A stretch of 64,000 nt of DNA from Euzebya sp051004735. Lineage in GTDB: Bacteria; Actinomycetota; Nitriliruptoria; Euzebyales; Euzebyaceae. The notes below the pieces were generated by a model. That model was not told where the DNA came from. It ran no database searches and worked only from the letters and a program-made list of their open reading frames with translations. Positions 25,162 through 33,808 of the stretch are shown piece by piece. The stretch is taken from positions 31,657 through 95,656 of the forward strand of contig JBPCKA010000105.1 in the NCBI GenBank assembly GCA_051004735.1, read 5' to 3'. Within the stretch, counting starts at the first letter, position 1. Each line of letters starts with the position of its first letter. A program made the position numbers and the translations under genes.

Positions 25162-26057
25162 ACGGGGTGGTGGCGTTGGGACGTCACTCCGGCCCATTCC
25201 TGGAGCGTCCGACGCACGTGGTTCACGTTGACCCTGAGCCGGTCCTGGCGGATCTGTCGATGATGCACGTCATGCTGCAGGAGCAGTTGAACCTGCAGGA
25301 GTCCTTGGTTGTCGTCTACCCCTCACGACTGGGCGGGACTCCCGCACGGGCGTTGAGCACCGTTCGTGCGGCCATGAACGGACCGCCCATCCTGTGGCAT
25401 GCCACCGACCTGCCTCCGTTGGCAGCCGACGTGCTTGTCACCCTCGCGGGTGCGCTGAGCACGACTTTGGGTGGAGCGCCCATGGTCGCGGCGGCGCTGA
25501 AGATCCTGGAACTCCAATTGGTCCACATCACCTGGGTGCCGTCGGTCGCCCGGCTGAGCGACCCCGCTCCGACAGTGTGGCAACACGCCAAGTCCGCACT
25601 TCCCCACACCTCCTGGCTGGTGTCTTCCTGGCCCGAACCATCGATCAGGCGTCTGGATCTCGAGGATCTGCCGCCGGTGCCGCGAACCACCCAGGAGATC
25701 GGCATTGCGATGGCGGATCTGGGTGGCGACGTCAGTTGGGTGGAACCGGTGATCGGCACGAACCTTCCTGCGGCGGTCGGGGTCCAGGTGGAACCGGCAC
25801 CCGACACCTCCGCGTGGTGGGGCTGCAAGCAGGTCAGCCAGGTCGTGCTGTACCCGCGATCCATCGATGTGCTGACTGGGTTGTTGAGCACGAAACTACA
25901 CGCGGGCGTCTGTACCTGGTGCCAGCGGATGGTCGGGGATGAGATATGTCCATGGTGTGAACTTCCCCGGTCAGGGGTGACACGGCTGGGCACGACGTCG
26001 CAGCCTGGCCAGACCGTGGAGTTGTTCGGATCCGACGAAGAGGTGGCCGCCAGATGA
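25158..26057 (+). CDS. Unknown protein with C-terminal zinc ribbon
   Basis: 299 residues, not recognised. There is no signal peptide. Residues ~20-240 look like a mixed alpha/beta domain (HVVHVDPEPVLADLSMM, LVVVYPSRLGGTPARAL, LVHITWVPSVARL) that could be a degenerate nucleotide-binding or regulatory fold. A zinc-ribbon motif CTWC-x8-CPWC lies at about 253-268, and an acidic tail ends the protein. The gene is coupled on both sides by 4-base ATGA overlaps, to the MinD-like ATPase and to cpaB, so it is almost certainly part of the Tad machinery or its control. It could sense metals or redox, or bind a partner. Confidence 0.7.
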   Translation: MNGVVALGRHSGPFLERPTHVVHVDPEPVLADLSMMHVMLQEQLNLQESLVVVYPSRLGGTPARALSTVRAAMNGPPILWHATDLPPLAADVLVTLAGALSTTLGGAPMVAAALKILELQLVHITWVPSVARLSDPAPTVWQHAKSALPHTSWLVSSWPEPSIRRLDLEDLPPVPRTTQEIGIAMADLGGDVSWVEPVIGTNLPAAVGVQVEPAPDTSAWWGCKQVSQVVLYPRSIDVLTGLLSTKLHAGVCTWCQRMVGDEICPWCELPRSGVTRLGTTSQPGQTVELFGSDEEVAAR

Positions 26058-26773
26058 ATCCCCGCCAACGCAGGGGCGTCCTGTTGATAGGTCTCAGTGT
26101 CGTGGGCGCAATCGCGGTCTTCCTGGCCGTATCCGGCTTCGTCGCCGACGTCCGAGCCCAGGTCGGCAACCTGGAGCAGGTCGTGCGGTTGACGACCGAT
26201 GTAGCGCCCTTTGTACCGATTCCGGCCGAAGCGATCGAGATCTCAGAGATGCCGGCCCGCTGGAAACCCGTGTTGGCCATCGGTTCGCCGCAGGAACTGG
26301 AAGGGATGGTGTTGGCCACGGGTCTGCCGGCCGGAACGCTGCTTGAGAGCGGCGACATCATCCCACCACCGTCGATCCCTCCGGGACAGCGACAGATCGC
26401 GATCCTGGTGGACGCCGAAACCGGCGTCGGCGGAAACATTCAGGTGGGCGACATCGTGGATGTGATCGCGACCCGACGGGGTCAGGAGCCCGAGGTTCCC
26501 AGCGCCGAGATCACGATCCAGCAGGCTCAGATCCTCTCCATCGGGGCGCCCACCGTCCAGGAGGGTGTCGATCCGACGACGGGCGGGTTCGCAAGCAACG
26601 ACGTGGTGCCCATCACCTTCGTCCTGTCGCCGGCGGACGTGCTGCGGTTGGCCTACGTCGAATCGTTCGCGGTCACCGTGCGTCTGGCGCTGCGCTCCCC
26701 GGCCGACTCCTCCACTCTTGATCCGCCCGAGCGTGTCTACGCCCCCGCCGCACAAGGAGGGGGCCCGCCATGA
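26054..26773 (+). CDS. cpaB: CpaB/RcpC-like Flp pilus assembly protein (SAF domain)
   Basis: 239 residues. An N-terminal membrane helix (GVLLIGLSVVGAIAVFLAVSGFV, about 7-29) precedes a SAF/CpaB domain: PIPAEAIEISEMPARW, LATGLPAGTLLESGDI, then an RcpC-type domain (RQIAILVDAETGVGGNIQVGDIVDVIAT). CpaB proteins are periplasmic or surface parts of Tad pilus systems, probably binding peptidoglycan. The gene overlaps both neighbours by 4 bases within the Tad operon. Confidence 0.85.
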   Translation: MNPRQRRGVLLIGLSVVGAIAVFLAVSGFVADVRAQVGNLEQVVRLTTDVAPFVPIPAEAIEISEMPARWKPVLAIGSPQELEGMVLATGLPAGTLLESGDIIPPPSIPPGQRQIAILVDAETGVGGNIQVGDIVDVIATRRGQEPEVPSAEITIQQAQILSIGAPTVQEGVDPTTGGFASNDVVPITFVLSPADVLRLAYVESFAVTVRLALRSPADSSTLDPPERVYAPAAQGGGPP

Positions 26774-28287
26774 TCAATGTCATGCTCGCCACCAGTAACC
26801 GGGCGTTGGCCGATGAGCTGGCCGACTTGTCCGCTGAGGCAGGGACTTTTGCGATCGCCCAGGTCGTGCCCGACACCGTTGCGTTGAACTCGGCACTGGA
26901 GCTGACCGAGGTCGACGTGGTCCTGCTGGACTCCGACATCGGACCACTGTCCGCCTTGGACATCGCCCGTGAGCTGACCCAGCGCTACCCCGACATCGCG
27001 TTGGTCCTGTTGTCGCAAAGCGCGGGCCAAGAAGTCTTGGAACGTGCTTTGCACACGGGTTTCCGCGGCGTCATCGGTGCGCCCTTGGGGCTTGAGGCAG
27101 TGTCGGCGAGACTGGAGGCGGCCGGGGGTTGGTCCCAGCGCCTGCGCGATCGCCTGACCGAATCAGCCGATGACCGTCGTGGCCGAATGATCGCCGTTGC
27201 CGGGGCCAAGGGTGGTGTAGGGGCGACAACCATTGCCACCCATCTGGCGCTGGAGGCGCAACTGGCCAACCCCGAACGACGCATCTGTTTGATCGATTTC
27301 GATCTTCAGGCCGGCGACATCCGCACGTTGTTGGACCTGTCGCACCATCGCAGCGTCGATGACCTGGTGGAGGTGGCGCAGGACGTCACCTCACGCCACC
27401 TCAACGATGCCCTGTATGCCCACAAGTCAGGCCTTCGCATTCTGCTACCGCCACCACAGGGTGAGCATGAGGCCGACATCACCTCCGAGATCGCCAGGGG
27501 CATCCTGGGCTCGATCCGCACGCGCTTTGACCTTGTCGTTGCTGATGTAGGCAGCGTGGTCACCGACGGCGGGTCGATGGCGACCGAGATCGCCGACGAG
27601 GTACTTCTAGTGGTCACGCCCGACGTTTTGGCGCTACGATCGGCGGCGAGGCTCGTCCAGCTTTGGGAACGAAGACGGCTACGCAAGGACGGCATCACGG
27701 TCATGGTCAATCGCTCAAGCCGCGACACGGAGGTCCAACCTGACCTGGTCGGTCGGGTGCTGGAGTTGCCCGTCATGACCTCGACCGTGCCCGCCTCCTT
27801 CCGCGATCTTGAGGCTGCGGTGAACACCGGGGTTCCCGATCACCTTGAGGACGGTGCCATCCGAGAGGGCATCCTGGCCATCAGCCGCGAACTCCAACTG
27901 GTACGCCCCAAGAAGCGCCGCAGCCTGTTCAACCGTGGCGATGACAGTGGCTCGATCATGGTCGAGGCCGTGGCGGTCCTGCCCTACGCGCTGGCGGGCC
28001 TGCTGTTGTTCTGGCAACTGGTGATCATCGGCTGGACCTATTCCATGGGCCAGCACGCGGTGCGGGAGGGCGCACGTGAACTTGCGGTCAGCGGCCTCGC
28101 AGCGACCAGCCGTGTGGAGCAGGTCGTTCGTGAGGAACTGCCGCCATCCATGCGGGACGGAATCTCAATCACGACCACGACGTCGACGGTCAAGGCAGAT
28201 ATCTCCGTCCCGCTGCTGAATCCCCGCTGGATGAGCCCATGGACCATCACGGTGCAACAGGGGACCGTCAGGGAGGTTGGATCATGA
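26770..28287 (+). CDS. TadZ/CpaE-like ATPase fused to a TadE-like pilin domain
   Basis: 505 residues. Residues 1-125 form a receiver-like domain (VDVVLLDSDIGPLSALD) without a full set of phosphorylation residues, as in CpaE/TadZ. Residues ~138-375 form the ParA-like ATPase with the CpaE-type site GAKGGVGATTIATHLALE (about 144-161). After a basic linker (RPKKRRSLFNRGDD) comes a TadE-like segment (about 393-505): SGSIMVEAVAVLPYALAG, a hydrophobic helix, and GQHAVREGARELAV. The frame is continuous with no stop or start signal between the parts. TadZ is normally cytosolic and polar-localising while TadE is a membrane pseudopilin, so the fusion would tether one to the other. Confidence 0.88.
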   Translation: MINVMLATSNRALADELADLSAEAGTFAIAQVVPDTVALNSALELTEVDVVLLDSDIGPLSALDIARELTQRYPDIALVLLSQSAGQEVLERALHTGFRGVIGAPLGLEAVSARLEAAGGWSQRLRDRLTESADDRRGRMIAVAGAKGGVGATTIATHLALEAQLANPERRICLIDFDLQAGDIRTLLDLSHHRSVDDLVEVAQDVTSRHLNDALYAHKSGLRILLPPPQGEHEADITSEIARGILGSIRTRFDLVVADVGSVVTDGGSMATEIADEVLLVVTPDVLALRSAARLVQLWERRRLRKDGITVMVNRSSRDTEVQPDLVGRVLELPVMTSTVPASFRDLEAAVNTGVPDHLEDGAIREGILAISRELQLVRPKKRRSLFNRGDDSGSIMVEAVAVLPYALAGLLLFWQLVIIGWTYSMGQHAVREGARELAVSGLAATSRVEQVVREELPPSMRDGISITTTTSTVKADISVPLLNPRWMSPWTITVQQGTVREVGS

Positions 28288-28655
28288 GGCGTTGGCTGCA
28301 ACGACTGAGGACCTCCGAGCAGGGTGTCTACAACGTCGAGTTGCTGACCTTGCTGCCCTGGTTTGCGATGGTGGCCATCCTTGCGTTTCAGCTGGCGTCG
28401 ATCGGCGGGGCCATGAACATGGCCGAGAACGCGGCCAGGGCCGGAAGCCGCCAGGCAGGCATGGGCGGTAGCGCCGAAACTGCAGCCCTGAACGCAGTTG
28501 ATCCAGGATTTCGCGACCGGACCAGCGTGACCGCCTCGGGTGAAACCGTGAACGTGGCCATCCGTGTGCCGGTGGTGATCCCGTTCATCAATCTTGACGT
28601 GACCACCATTCGACGGTCAGCGACGTTGCCGTCCACCCGCATCGTGGGACCCTGA
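28284..28655 (+). CDS. TadE-like pseudopilin
   Basis: 123 residues. A short basic N-terminus leads into EQGVYNVELLTLLPWFAMVA, the TadE-type hydrophobic segment with a conserved glutamate, followed by NMAENAARAGSRQAGMGG and a small extracellular beta domain. ATG 28284 overlaps the stop of the TadZ-TadE fusion (ATGA), which supports this start over an upstream one at 28239. It is a second TadE-type protein next to the fused one, as the tadE/tadF pair is in other Tad systems. Confidence 0.85.
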   Translation: MRRWLQRLRTSEQGVYNVELLTLLPWFAMVAILAFQLASIGGAMNMAENAARAGSRQAGMGGSAETAALNAVDPGFRDRTSVTASGETVNVAIRVPVVIPFINLDVTTIRRSATLPSTRIVGP

Positions 28656-28658
28656 CCC

Positions 28659-29972
28659 GTGGCGTTGAGCAACCGGCGAGATGACGGGGAGTCCTCGCCA
28701 CGTAACAACGGCAGCCCGGATGTTCGCCGCTACCGGGAGATGTTGCTGGGCGAGGTCGATCTGGACGAGTTGGACACGCTGTCCATCACCCAGAAACGTG
28801 CCCGCCTTGAACGGGTCGTCGGACACCTGATCAGCCGTGACGGTCCGATACTTTCCTCAGGAGAACGCGGCGATCTGATTCGTCGGGTTGTCGATGAGGC
28901 CTTGGGACTTGGTGTGTTGGAGCCGTTGTTGGCCGACCCGATGGTCACCGAGATCATGGTCAACGGCCCCGATCAGATCTACGTGGAACGGGCCGGCAGG
29001 CTGACCTTGTCGCCGACCAAATTCTCCTCTGATGAGCAGTTGATGCAGACGATCGATCGGATCGTCAGCCAGGTGAACCGCCGTATCGACGAGTCCTCGC
29101 CCATGGTGGATGCGAGGCTGCCCAGCGGTGAGCGGGTCAACGTGATCATTCCTCCGTTGTCGCTGTCCGGGGCGGTGCTGACCATCAGGCGGTTCCCCCG
29201 GGCATTCACCATGCAGGAGATGGTGGAGTTGGAGTCGGTTGACGAACCCACCGCGTGGTTGCTTGACGCGATGGTCCGAGTGCGGTGCAACATCATCATC
29301 GCTGGCGGTACGGGTACCGGGAAAACCACCTTCCTCAACGCCCTCAGCGGGTTCATCGGCGAGCGGGAACGCATCGTGACGATCGAGGACTCAGCCGAAC
29401 TGCAACTGCAGCAGCCGCATGTGATCCGACTGGAGTCGCGACCCGCCAACGTCGAGGGCAAAGGCGAGGTCGCCATCCGTGATCTGGTGCGCAACAGCCT
29501 GCGCATGCGCCCAGACCGAATCATCGTCGGTGAAGTCCGCGGTGGTGAGACGCTGGACATGCTGCAGGCCATGAACACCGGTCATGAGGGATCGCTGTGC
29601 ACCGTCCACGCCAACTCGGTATCCGATGCCATTCTGCGGCTTGAGACCTTGGCGTCCATGAGCGAACTGGACATCGCCTTTGAAGCCCTGCGCGATCAAA
29701 TCACCGGGGCGGTGGACGTCATGGTTCACCTGCGGCGCTACCCCGACGGGTCACGGCGGGTCGGCCAGATCGCGGTGAAGCGCACGATGGAGCGAAACCC
29801 GTTCGTGCTTGATCCGGTGTCCACCTACGAAACCGATCCGATCGGCCCCGACCTGGAGGTCACTGGCCGGTTCGTGCACTCGGCGCTGCCAGATTGGCTC
29901 AGGGAACGGTTCCGGCTGAGTGCCATCGACCTGCACCCGGCATTTGATGTCGGCGGCGAGGCTGCGGCATGA
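28659..29972 (+). CDS. tadA: TadA/CpaF pilus assembly ATPase
   Basis: 437-residue secretion-superfamily ATPase that powers Flp pilus extension (and probably retraction). The N-terminal domain carries FLP/CpaF features (ITQKRARLERVVGHLISRDG; PMVTEIMVNGPDQIYVERAG). Walker A GGTGTGKTT lies at about 215-223, the Asp box TIEDSAELQLQQPHV near 247, Walker B-type DRIIVGEVRGGE near 288, and the His box GHEGSLCTVHANS near 308. GTG start, 3 bases after the previous stop. It is followed by overlapping tadB and tadC. Confidence 0.95.
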   Translation: MALSNRRDDGESSPRNNGSPDVRRYREMLLGEVDLDELDTLSITQKRARLERVVGHLISRDGPILSSGERGDLIRRVVDEALGLGVLEPLLADPMVTEIMVNGPDQIYVERAGRLTLSPTKFSSDEQLMQTIDRIVSQVNRRIDESSPMVDARLPSGERVNVIIPPLSLSGAVLTIRRFPRAFTMQEMVELESVDEPTAWLLDAMVRVRCNIIIAGGTGTGKTTFLNALSGFIGERERIVTIEDSAELQLQQPHVIRLESRPANVEGKGEVAIRDLVRNSLRMRPDRIIVGEVRGGETLDMLQAMNTGHEGSLCTVHANSVSDAILRLETLASMSELDIAFEALRDQITGAVDVMVHLRRYPDGSRRVGQIAVKRTMERNPFVLDPVSTYETDPIGPDLEVTGRFVHSALPDWLRERFRLSAIDLHPAFDVGGEAAA

Positions 29973-30898
29973 CCCCTGACGCCTCGATGATCCTGTTGAT
30001 CGTGACCCTGATCCTGCTGATCCTGGGCGTCGTCATCTTCGATCAGGGCAGTACGCGGCGCCGGACGGCAACCAGACGCGCCAGGATGTCCTATCGCACC
30101 AACGCCGTCCCGGCCTGGCGTCGTGGTGTGCACGCGGTGGTGATGCGGACCCCAGTCGGCAGCTCGGTTGACTCACGGCTGCGGCGTGCCGGCATCGCCG
30201 TGATTCTGGCCGGTGACGCGATCCTGGCAACGCTGGTGGCATCTGCGGCCGTGTACTTCCTGGCACTGCAGCTGGTCACAAGTTTCGTGTCCTTTCTGCT
30301 TGCAATTGCGGTGGTCTACGGAGCGCACCGCTATCTGAGCACGCTGGTACGAAAGCGGGCGGAGAAGTTCGCCGACCAGCTACCCGACATCGCGCGAATC
30401 ATGTCGAATGCCGCCGGAGCGGGGATGGCCATCCAGAATGCTTTGGCACTTACCACCCGTGAGATGGCCGAGCCGGCGCACTCGTTGCTTGAGCATGCCG
30501 TGCGCCAGATGGACATCGGTCGCACCTTGGCAGACGCCATGGAGAGCCTGGAAGAGCGTGCACCGTCGAGGGAGATGGCGGTGTTGGTGAGCACGCTGAT
30601 CATCCAACAGCGAACCGGTGGGGACGTCATCGAAGCGCTGCGCGAGATGTCAGACAACCTGGAGGTTCGCCGGGACCTCCGTCGCGAGGTCGACACCACC
30701 ATGTCAGGTGTGCGATACACCGCCTATGCGGTGATGGGGTTGGGCGTTGCGATGTTGTTCGTGCTGGAGGCCATCTCCAACGGCACCTTGCGTCGGATGA
30801 CGGAGAGCCTGGCAGGGCAGATCGTGCTTGGCATCTCCGCCACACTCTATGTGATCGGCTTTGCAGCCATGCGGCGTCTGTCACGGGTGGACGTATGA
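29969..30898 (+). CDS. tadB: TadB, Flp pilus platform membrane protein
   Basis: 309 residues with an N-terminal helix (MILLIVTLILLILGVVIF), two helices near 75-110, a central cytosolic T2SF domain (DQLPDIARIMSNAAGAGMAIQNAL, about 135-250) and two C-terminal helices. T2SF/GspF-type proteins form the inner-membrane platform on which TadA acts. It overlaps tadA and tadC by 4 bases each. Confidence 0.92.
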   Translation: MTPDASMILLIVTLILLILGVVIFDQGSTRRRTATRRARMSYRTNAVPAWRRGVHAVVMRTPVGSSVDSRLRRAGIAVILAGDAILATLVASAAVYFLALQLVTSFVSFLLAIAVVYGAHRYLSTLVRKRAEKFADQLPDIARIMSNAAGAGMAIQNALALTTREMAEPAHSLLEHAVRQMDIGRTLADAMESLEERAPSREMAVLVSTLIIQQRTGGDVIEALREMSDNLEVRRDLRREVDTTMSGVRYTAYAVMGLGVAMLFVLEAISNGTLRRMTESLAGQIVLGISATLYVIGFAAMRRLSRVDV

Positions 30899-31779
30899 AT
30901 CCGGCGCTGGTGGGGTTGTTCTCGATGGTGATCTTCGCCATAGGACTGGTGGGTCTGCGACAGGCACGCACGGCCCCGGCATCATTGCGGACGCTGACAT
31001 CGGGCGCGTCGCAGCGTCGTCAGAGTCCGGTCAGCGGTGTACACCGCCTGGCAGGACGGTTGTTCGGGCCATTCATCCTGCGTCGGACCAACCCCCGGTC
31101 ACGGCAGCGGCAGGAGCATTGGCTGGATGCCGCGGGCCGGCCCGATCGGGTGGTTTTGGCCGATGTCGCCGCTGCCAGGGCTGGCGACACCCTGGTGTGC
31201 CTGGTCATCGGCGGTGTCGCCATCATCGCTCTGCCCATCTGGCTACTGCCACTGATCGCCGTGTACGGATTCTTCCGGCAGAGCCTGCAGTGGCGCCGGA
31301 AGGCCAAGGCTCGACAGACCCGAATCGAGCGGGACCTGCCGGACTACCTGGACGTTCTGGGCGTGACCATCCAGGCGGGCCTGAAGTTTCGTGGTGCACT
31401 GCGACGGGTGGGGGAGCGCTTTGAGTCACCGGTCTCAGAGGAGTTCCGGATCGCGTTGCAGCAGATGGAGGTCGGATCGTCTCGTCGGGCGGCATTTGAG
31501 GGTGTGCGGGAGCGCAACGACAGCCCGTCGTTGAACCGGTTCGTCGGCGCCTTGCTTCAGGCAGAGGAGTTGGGGGCACCCCTGACGGATTCCATGATTG
31601 CCATCTCCAGCGACATGCGGAAGACCTTTGGCCAGAACGCGCGCAAACAGGCCGCCAGGGCGACTCCGAAGGTGACGTTGGTGGCGACCACGCTGTTGCT
31701 GCCAGCCTCGGCCCTGCTGTTGATCGGCGGACTGGTCATCGGCGGGGACCTGGACATCGGCGGCGTTCTTGGTGGCTGA
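30895..31779 (+). CDS. tadC: TadC, Flp pilus platform membrane protein
   Basis: 294 residues. One N-terminal helix, helices near 100-125, a T2SF domain (ERDLPDYLDVLGVTIQAGLKF, about 143-165; FRIALQQMEVGSSRRAAFEGV), and two C-terminal helices ending in GGLVIGGDLDIGGVLGG. It is the second platform subunit next to tadB, as usual. The stop overlaps the histidine kinase start by 11 bases, so the regulator genes are in the same transcript. Confidence 0.9.
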   Translation: MNPALVGLFSMVIFAIGLVGLRQARTAPASLRTLTSGASQRRQSPVSGVHRLAGRLFGPFILRRTNPRSRQRQEHWLDAAGRPDRVVLADVAAARAGDTLVCLVIGGVAIIALPIWLLPLIAVYGFFRQSLQWRRKAKARQTRIERDLPDYLDVLGVTIQAGLKFRGALRRVGERFESPVSEEFRIALQQMEVGSSRRAAFEGVRERNDSPSLNRFVGALLQAEELGAPLTDSMIAISSDMRKTFGQNARKQAARATPKVTLVATTLLLPASALLLIGGLVIGGDLDIGGVLGG

Positions 31780-32989
31780 TGCGGTGTCACAGGACCGCAG
31801 CTCCGAGGATGTCGCAGAGTCCCTGAGTGGCCTGGTCAAGTTGGCGGTGGATCTGCGCCTGATCCTGCTGCTTATCGCCATGACCGTGGCGCTGGTCCAG
31901 GGAGCGGATCGACGGGTCCTGTTGCTGATGCTGGTGGCGTCCTACGCCAGCATTGGGCTGTTGCTGTGGTGGGACCGTTTGGCCCAGGCCCTGCTGCGTC
32001 ACCCCTGGATGTTCCTGCTGGACGTCGGGATCACCGTGGCGATCATGGTCACGACGGGGATCGAGGGTCCGTTCGTGCTGTACACGATCAGTACGGCCTT
32101 TCTGGCCGGGGTCCTGTACGGCTATCCCGGCGGTGGGGTGTTCGGCGTGGGCCTGGCCATGGCATTCATGATGCTGGCCGCAGAACTGCCGGACTCACCT
32201 CTGTCGTTCATGGCACTGGTGGGCATCCCGGTCATGGTGATTGTCGCCGGCGTCGGGGCGGCCGCCATCCGGGCACTGTTGCTGTACTCCGCAGGTGTGG
32301 AGGCCGACCTCGAGCACGCCCTGACCCAGGCAGCCGGGGCCGAGGAACGGGCCCGCCTTGCCCGCGAGATGCACGACACGTTGGGAAAGACCCTGCACGG
32401 CATCTCACTGTCTGCAGCAACGCTGCCCCAATTCGTCAGGCAGCGCCCCGAGCAGGCCGAGGCGAAGGCCATCCAGGTCGCCGCCGCAGCAGAAACGGCG
32501 GCGTTAGAAGCTCGTCAGCTGATAGGGGACCTTCGTTCTGACAGCATCAACAAGCCCCTGCACGCAGCGATCGTGGACTGGGCGCGTGAGTGGGCAGCAA
32601 CCTCGGAGGTGGAGTTGTCCCTGGCTATCACACCCATCGGCCCGATCAGCGCATCATCCCGCTATGAGTTGTTCACCATCCTCCGCGAAGCCCTACGCAA
32701 CGTCAGCGCACACGCGGAGGCTGACTCGGTGTCGGTCTATCTCGCGCAGGACGGCGATACCGCGGTCCTTGAGATCGCCGATGATGGGCTGGGCCTGGGT
32801 TGCACCGACCTGGAACAGTTGGCGGCAGACGGCCACTACGGCCTGGTCGGAATGCAGGAGCGTGCCGCCCGGGCCGGTGGGCAGATATCCATCACCAGCC
32901 GCGGGCGGGGTACCACGATTGGCGCCCGTGTCCCGATGACGTCGGCCCATGACATGGTTCAACCCCCCGCAGAGGTCCAGGCAACGTGA
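31769..32989 (+). CDS. Membrane histidine kinase (NarL/DesK-type HisKA_3)
   Basis: 406 residues. Five or six N-terminal helices (about 25-160) form the membrane sensor. A short coil is followed by the HisKA_3 dimerisation domain, with the phospho-acceptor histidine in LAREMHDTLGKTLHG (about H202), and a C-terminal HATPase domain with ALRNVSAHAEADSVSV and EIADDGLGLG. The GTG start at 31769 lies inside the tadC end. It pairs with the response regulator that overlaps its 3' end by 4 bases. Cotranscription with the Tad genes suggests that it controls pilus or VWA gene expression. Confidence 0.9.
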   Translation: MVADAVSQDRSSEDVAESLSGLVKLAVDLRLILLLIAMTVALVQGADRRVLLLMLVASYASIGLLLWWDRLAQALLRHPWMFLLDVGITVAIMVTTGIEGPFVLYTISTAFLAGVLYGYPGGGVFGVGLAMAFMMLAAELPDSPLSFMALVGIPVMVIVAGVGAAAIRALLLYSAGVEADLEHALTQAAGAEERARLAREMHDTLGKTLHGISLSAATLPQFVRQRPEQAEAKAIQVAAAAETAALEARQLIGDLRSDSINKPLHAAIVDWAREWAATSEVELSLAITPIGPISASSRYELFTILREALRNVSAHAEADSVSVYLAQDGDTAVLEIADDGLGLGCTDLEQLAADGHYGLVGMQERAARAGGQISITSRGRGTTIGARVPMTSAHDMVQPPAEVQAT

Positions 32990-33636
32990 TCAGGGTTCTG
33001 GTAGTCGATGACAATCCGGTGATTCGCGGTGGACTGGTCGGTCTGCTGGAACTCAGAGATGACATCACCGTCGTGGGCGAGGCCGGCACCGGCAAGGATG
33101 CGGTCGCCAAGGTCCGCAGCACCCTGCCACATGTGGTGCTGATGGACGTCCGCATGCCAATCATGGACGGTATCGAGGCCACCACGCTGATCGCCGACGC
33201 CGCCAAGGTCCTGGTGCTGACCTACGCCGAGGACGTCGACATCGTGGCGCGCGCGATCCAGGCTGGTGCCCGGGGTTACCTGGTACATGGCCGCTTCACT
33301 CCCGACGAACTGGCCGACGCCGTGATCAGCGTCCACAACGGCGGCACCCATGTCAGTCCAACCGTCGCCCCGGTCCTGTTCGACCTGGTCCGCAGCGGCT
33401 CGACGACGAAGTCCTTCACCCCGGCTGAGGAGGGCGGGTTGACCGAACGCGAGATCGACGTGATGAACCTGATTTCCCAGGGACGGTCGAACGCCCAGAT
33501 CGGCGAGAGTCTGTTCATCAGTGAAAAGACGGTCAAGAACCACATCAACCGGGCCTACGCCAAACTGGACGTCAACAACCGGGCCCAGGCCATCGCCACG
33601 TGGCTGGGAACCCGAGACGACACCGACCGACGGTGA
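32986..33636 (+). CDS. LuxR/NarL-family response regulator
   Basis: 216 residues. The receiver domain (about 1-120) has D9/D10 (VVDDNP), the phosphorylation site in VVLMDVRMP (about D54) and the conserved Lys region (KVLVLTYAED). The C-terminal GerE/LuxR helix-turn-helix (about 150-212) contains LTEREIDVMNLISQGRSNAQIGESLF and EKTVKNHINRAYAKL. GTG start in a GTGA overlap with the kinase. It is the last gene of the ten-gene coupled Tad operon. Confidence 0.92.
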   Translation: MIRVLVVDDNPVIRGGLVGLLELRDDITVVGEAGTGKDAVAKVRSTLPHVVLMDVRMPIMDGIEATTLIADAAKVLVLTYAEDVDIVARAIQAGARGYLVHGRFTPDELADAVISVHNGGTHVSPTVAPVLFDLVRSGSTTKSFTPAEEGGLTEREIDVMNLISQGRSNAQIGESLFISEKTVKNHINRAYAKLDVNNRAQAIATWLGTRDDTDRR

Positions 33637-33637
33637 G

Positions 33638-33651
33638 CGAAGCGAGCTTCG
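33638..33651 (+). terminator. Short hairpin after the response regulator
   Basis: CGAAGC GA GCTTCG directly after the stop codon, followed by TT. The stem is only 6 bp with a tight loop, so it is a weak candidate for the end of the Tad operon. Confidence 0.3.
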
Positions 33652-33678
33652 TTGGCCGGAACGGTATTGCCGGGCCCA

Positions 33679-33736
33679 GTGGGGGCCCAGATCATTTGGG
33701 TCCCCTGGACTACTGGTATTTGGGTCCCGGGGCCCT
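33679..33736. repeat. ~58-bp palindromic GC-rich element, copy A
   Basis: The element has two blocks, GTGGGGGCCCAG-N5-TTTGGGTCCCC and TTTGGGTCCCGGGGCCCT, each nearly self-complementary, separated by about 14 bases. The 11-mer ATTTGGGTCCC occurs twice inside it (33694 and 33718). The reverse complement of 40651-40707 has the same two blocks in the same order, about 22/29 and 16/17 matching. It lies between the response regulator gene and the flp pilin promoter. Confidence 0.65.
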
Positions 33737-33758
33737 GTCAGAGGTCGACGGTGGCCCC

Positions 33759-33764
33759 TACTGT
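33759..33764 (+). promoter_or_regulatory. -10 hexamer TACTGT of the Flp pilin gene
   Basis: TACTGT lies 44 bases before the flp ATG, leaving a leader with AGGAG at 33797-33801. It sits just after palindromic element A. No consensus -35 is visible. Confidence 0.4.
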
Positions 33765-33808
33765 GAATTGCAGCACAGGAACCCGATTCTCTCCACAGGA
33801 GCAGCACA

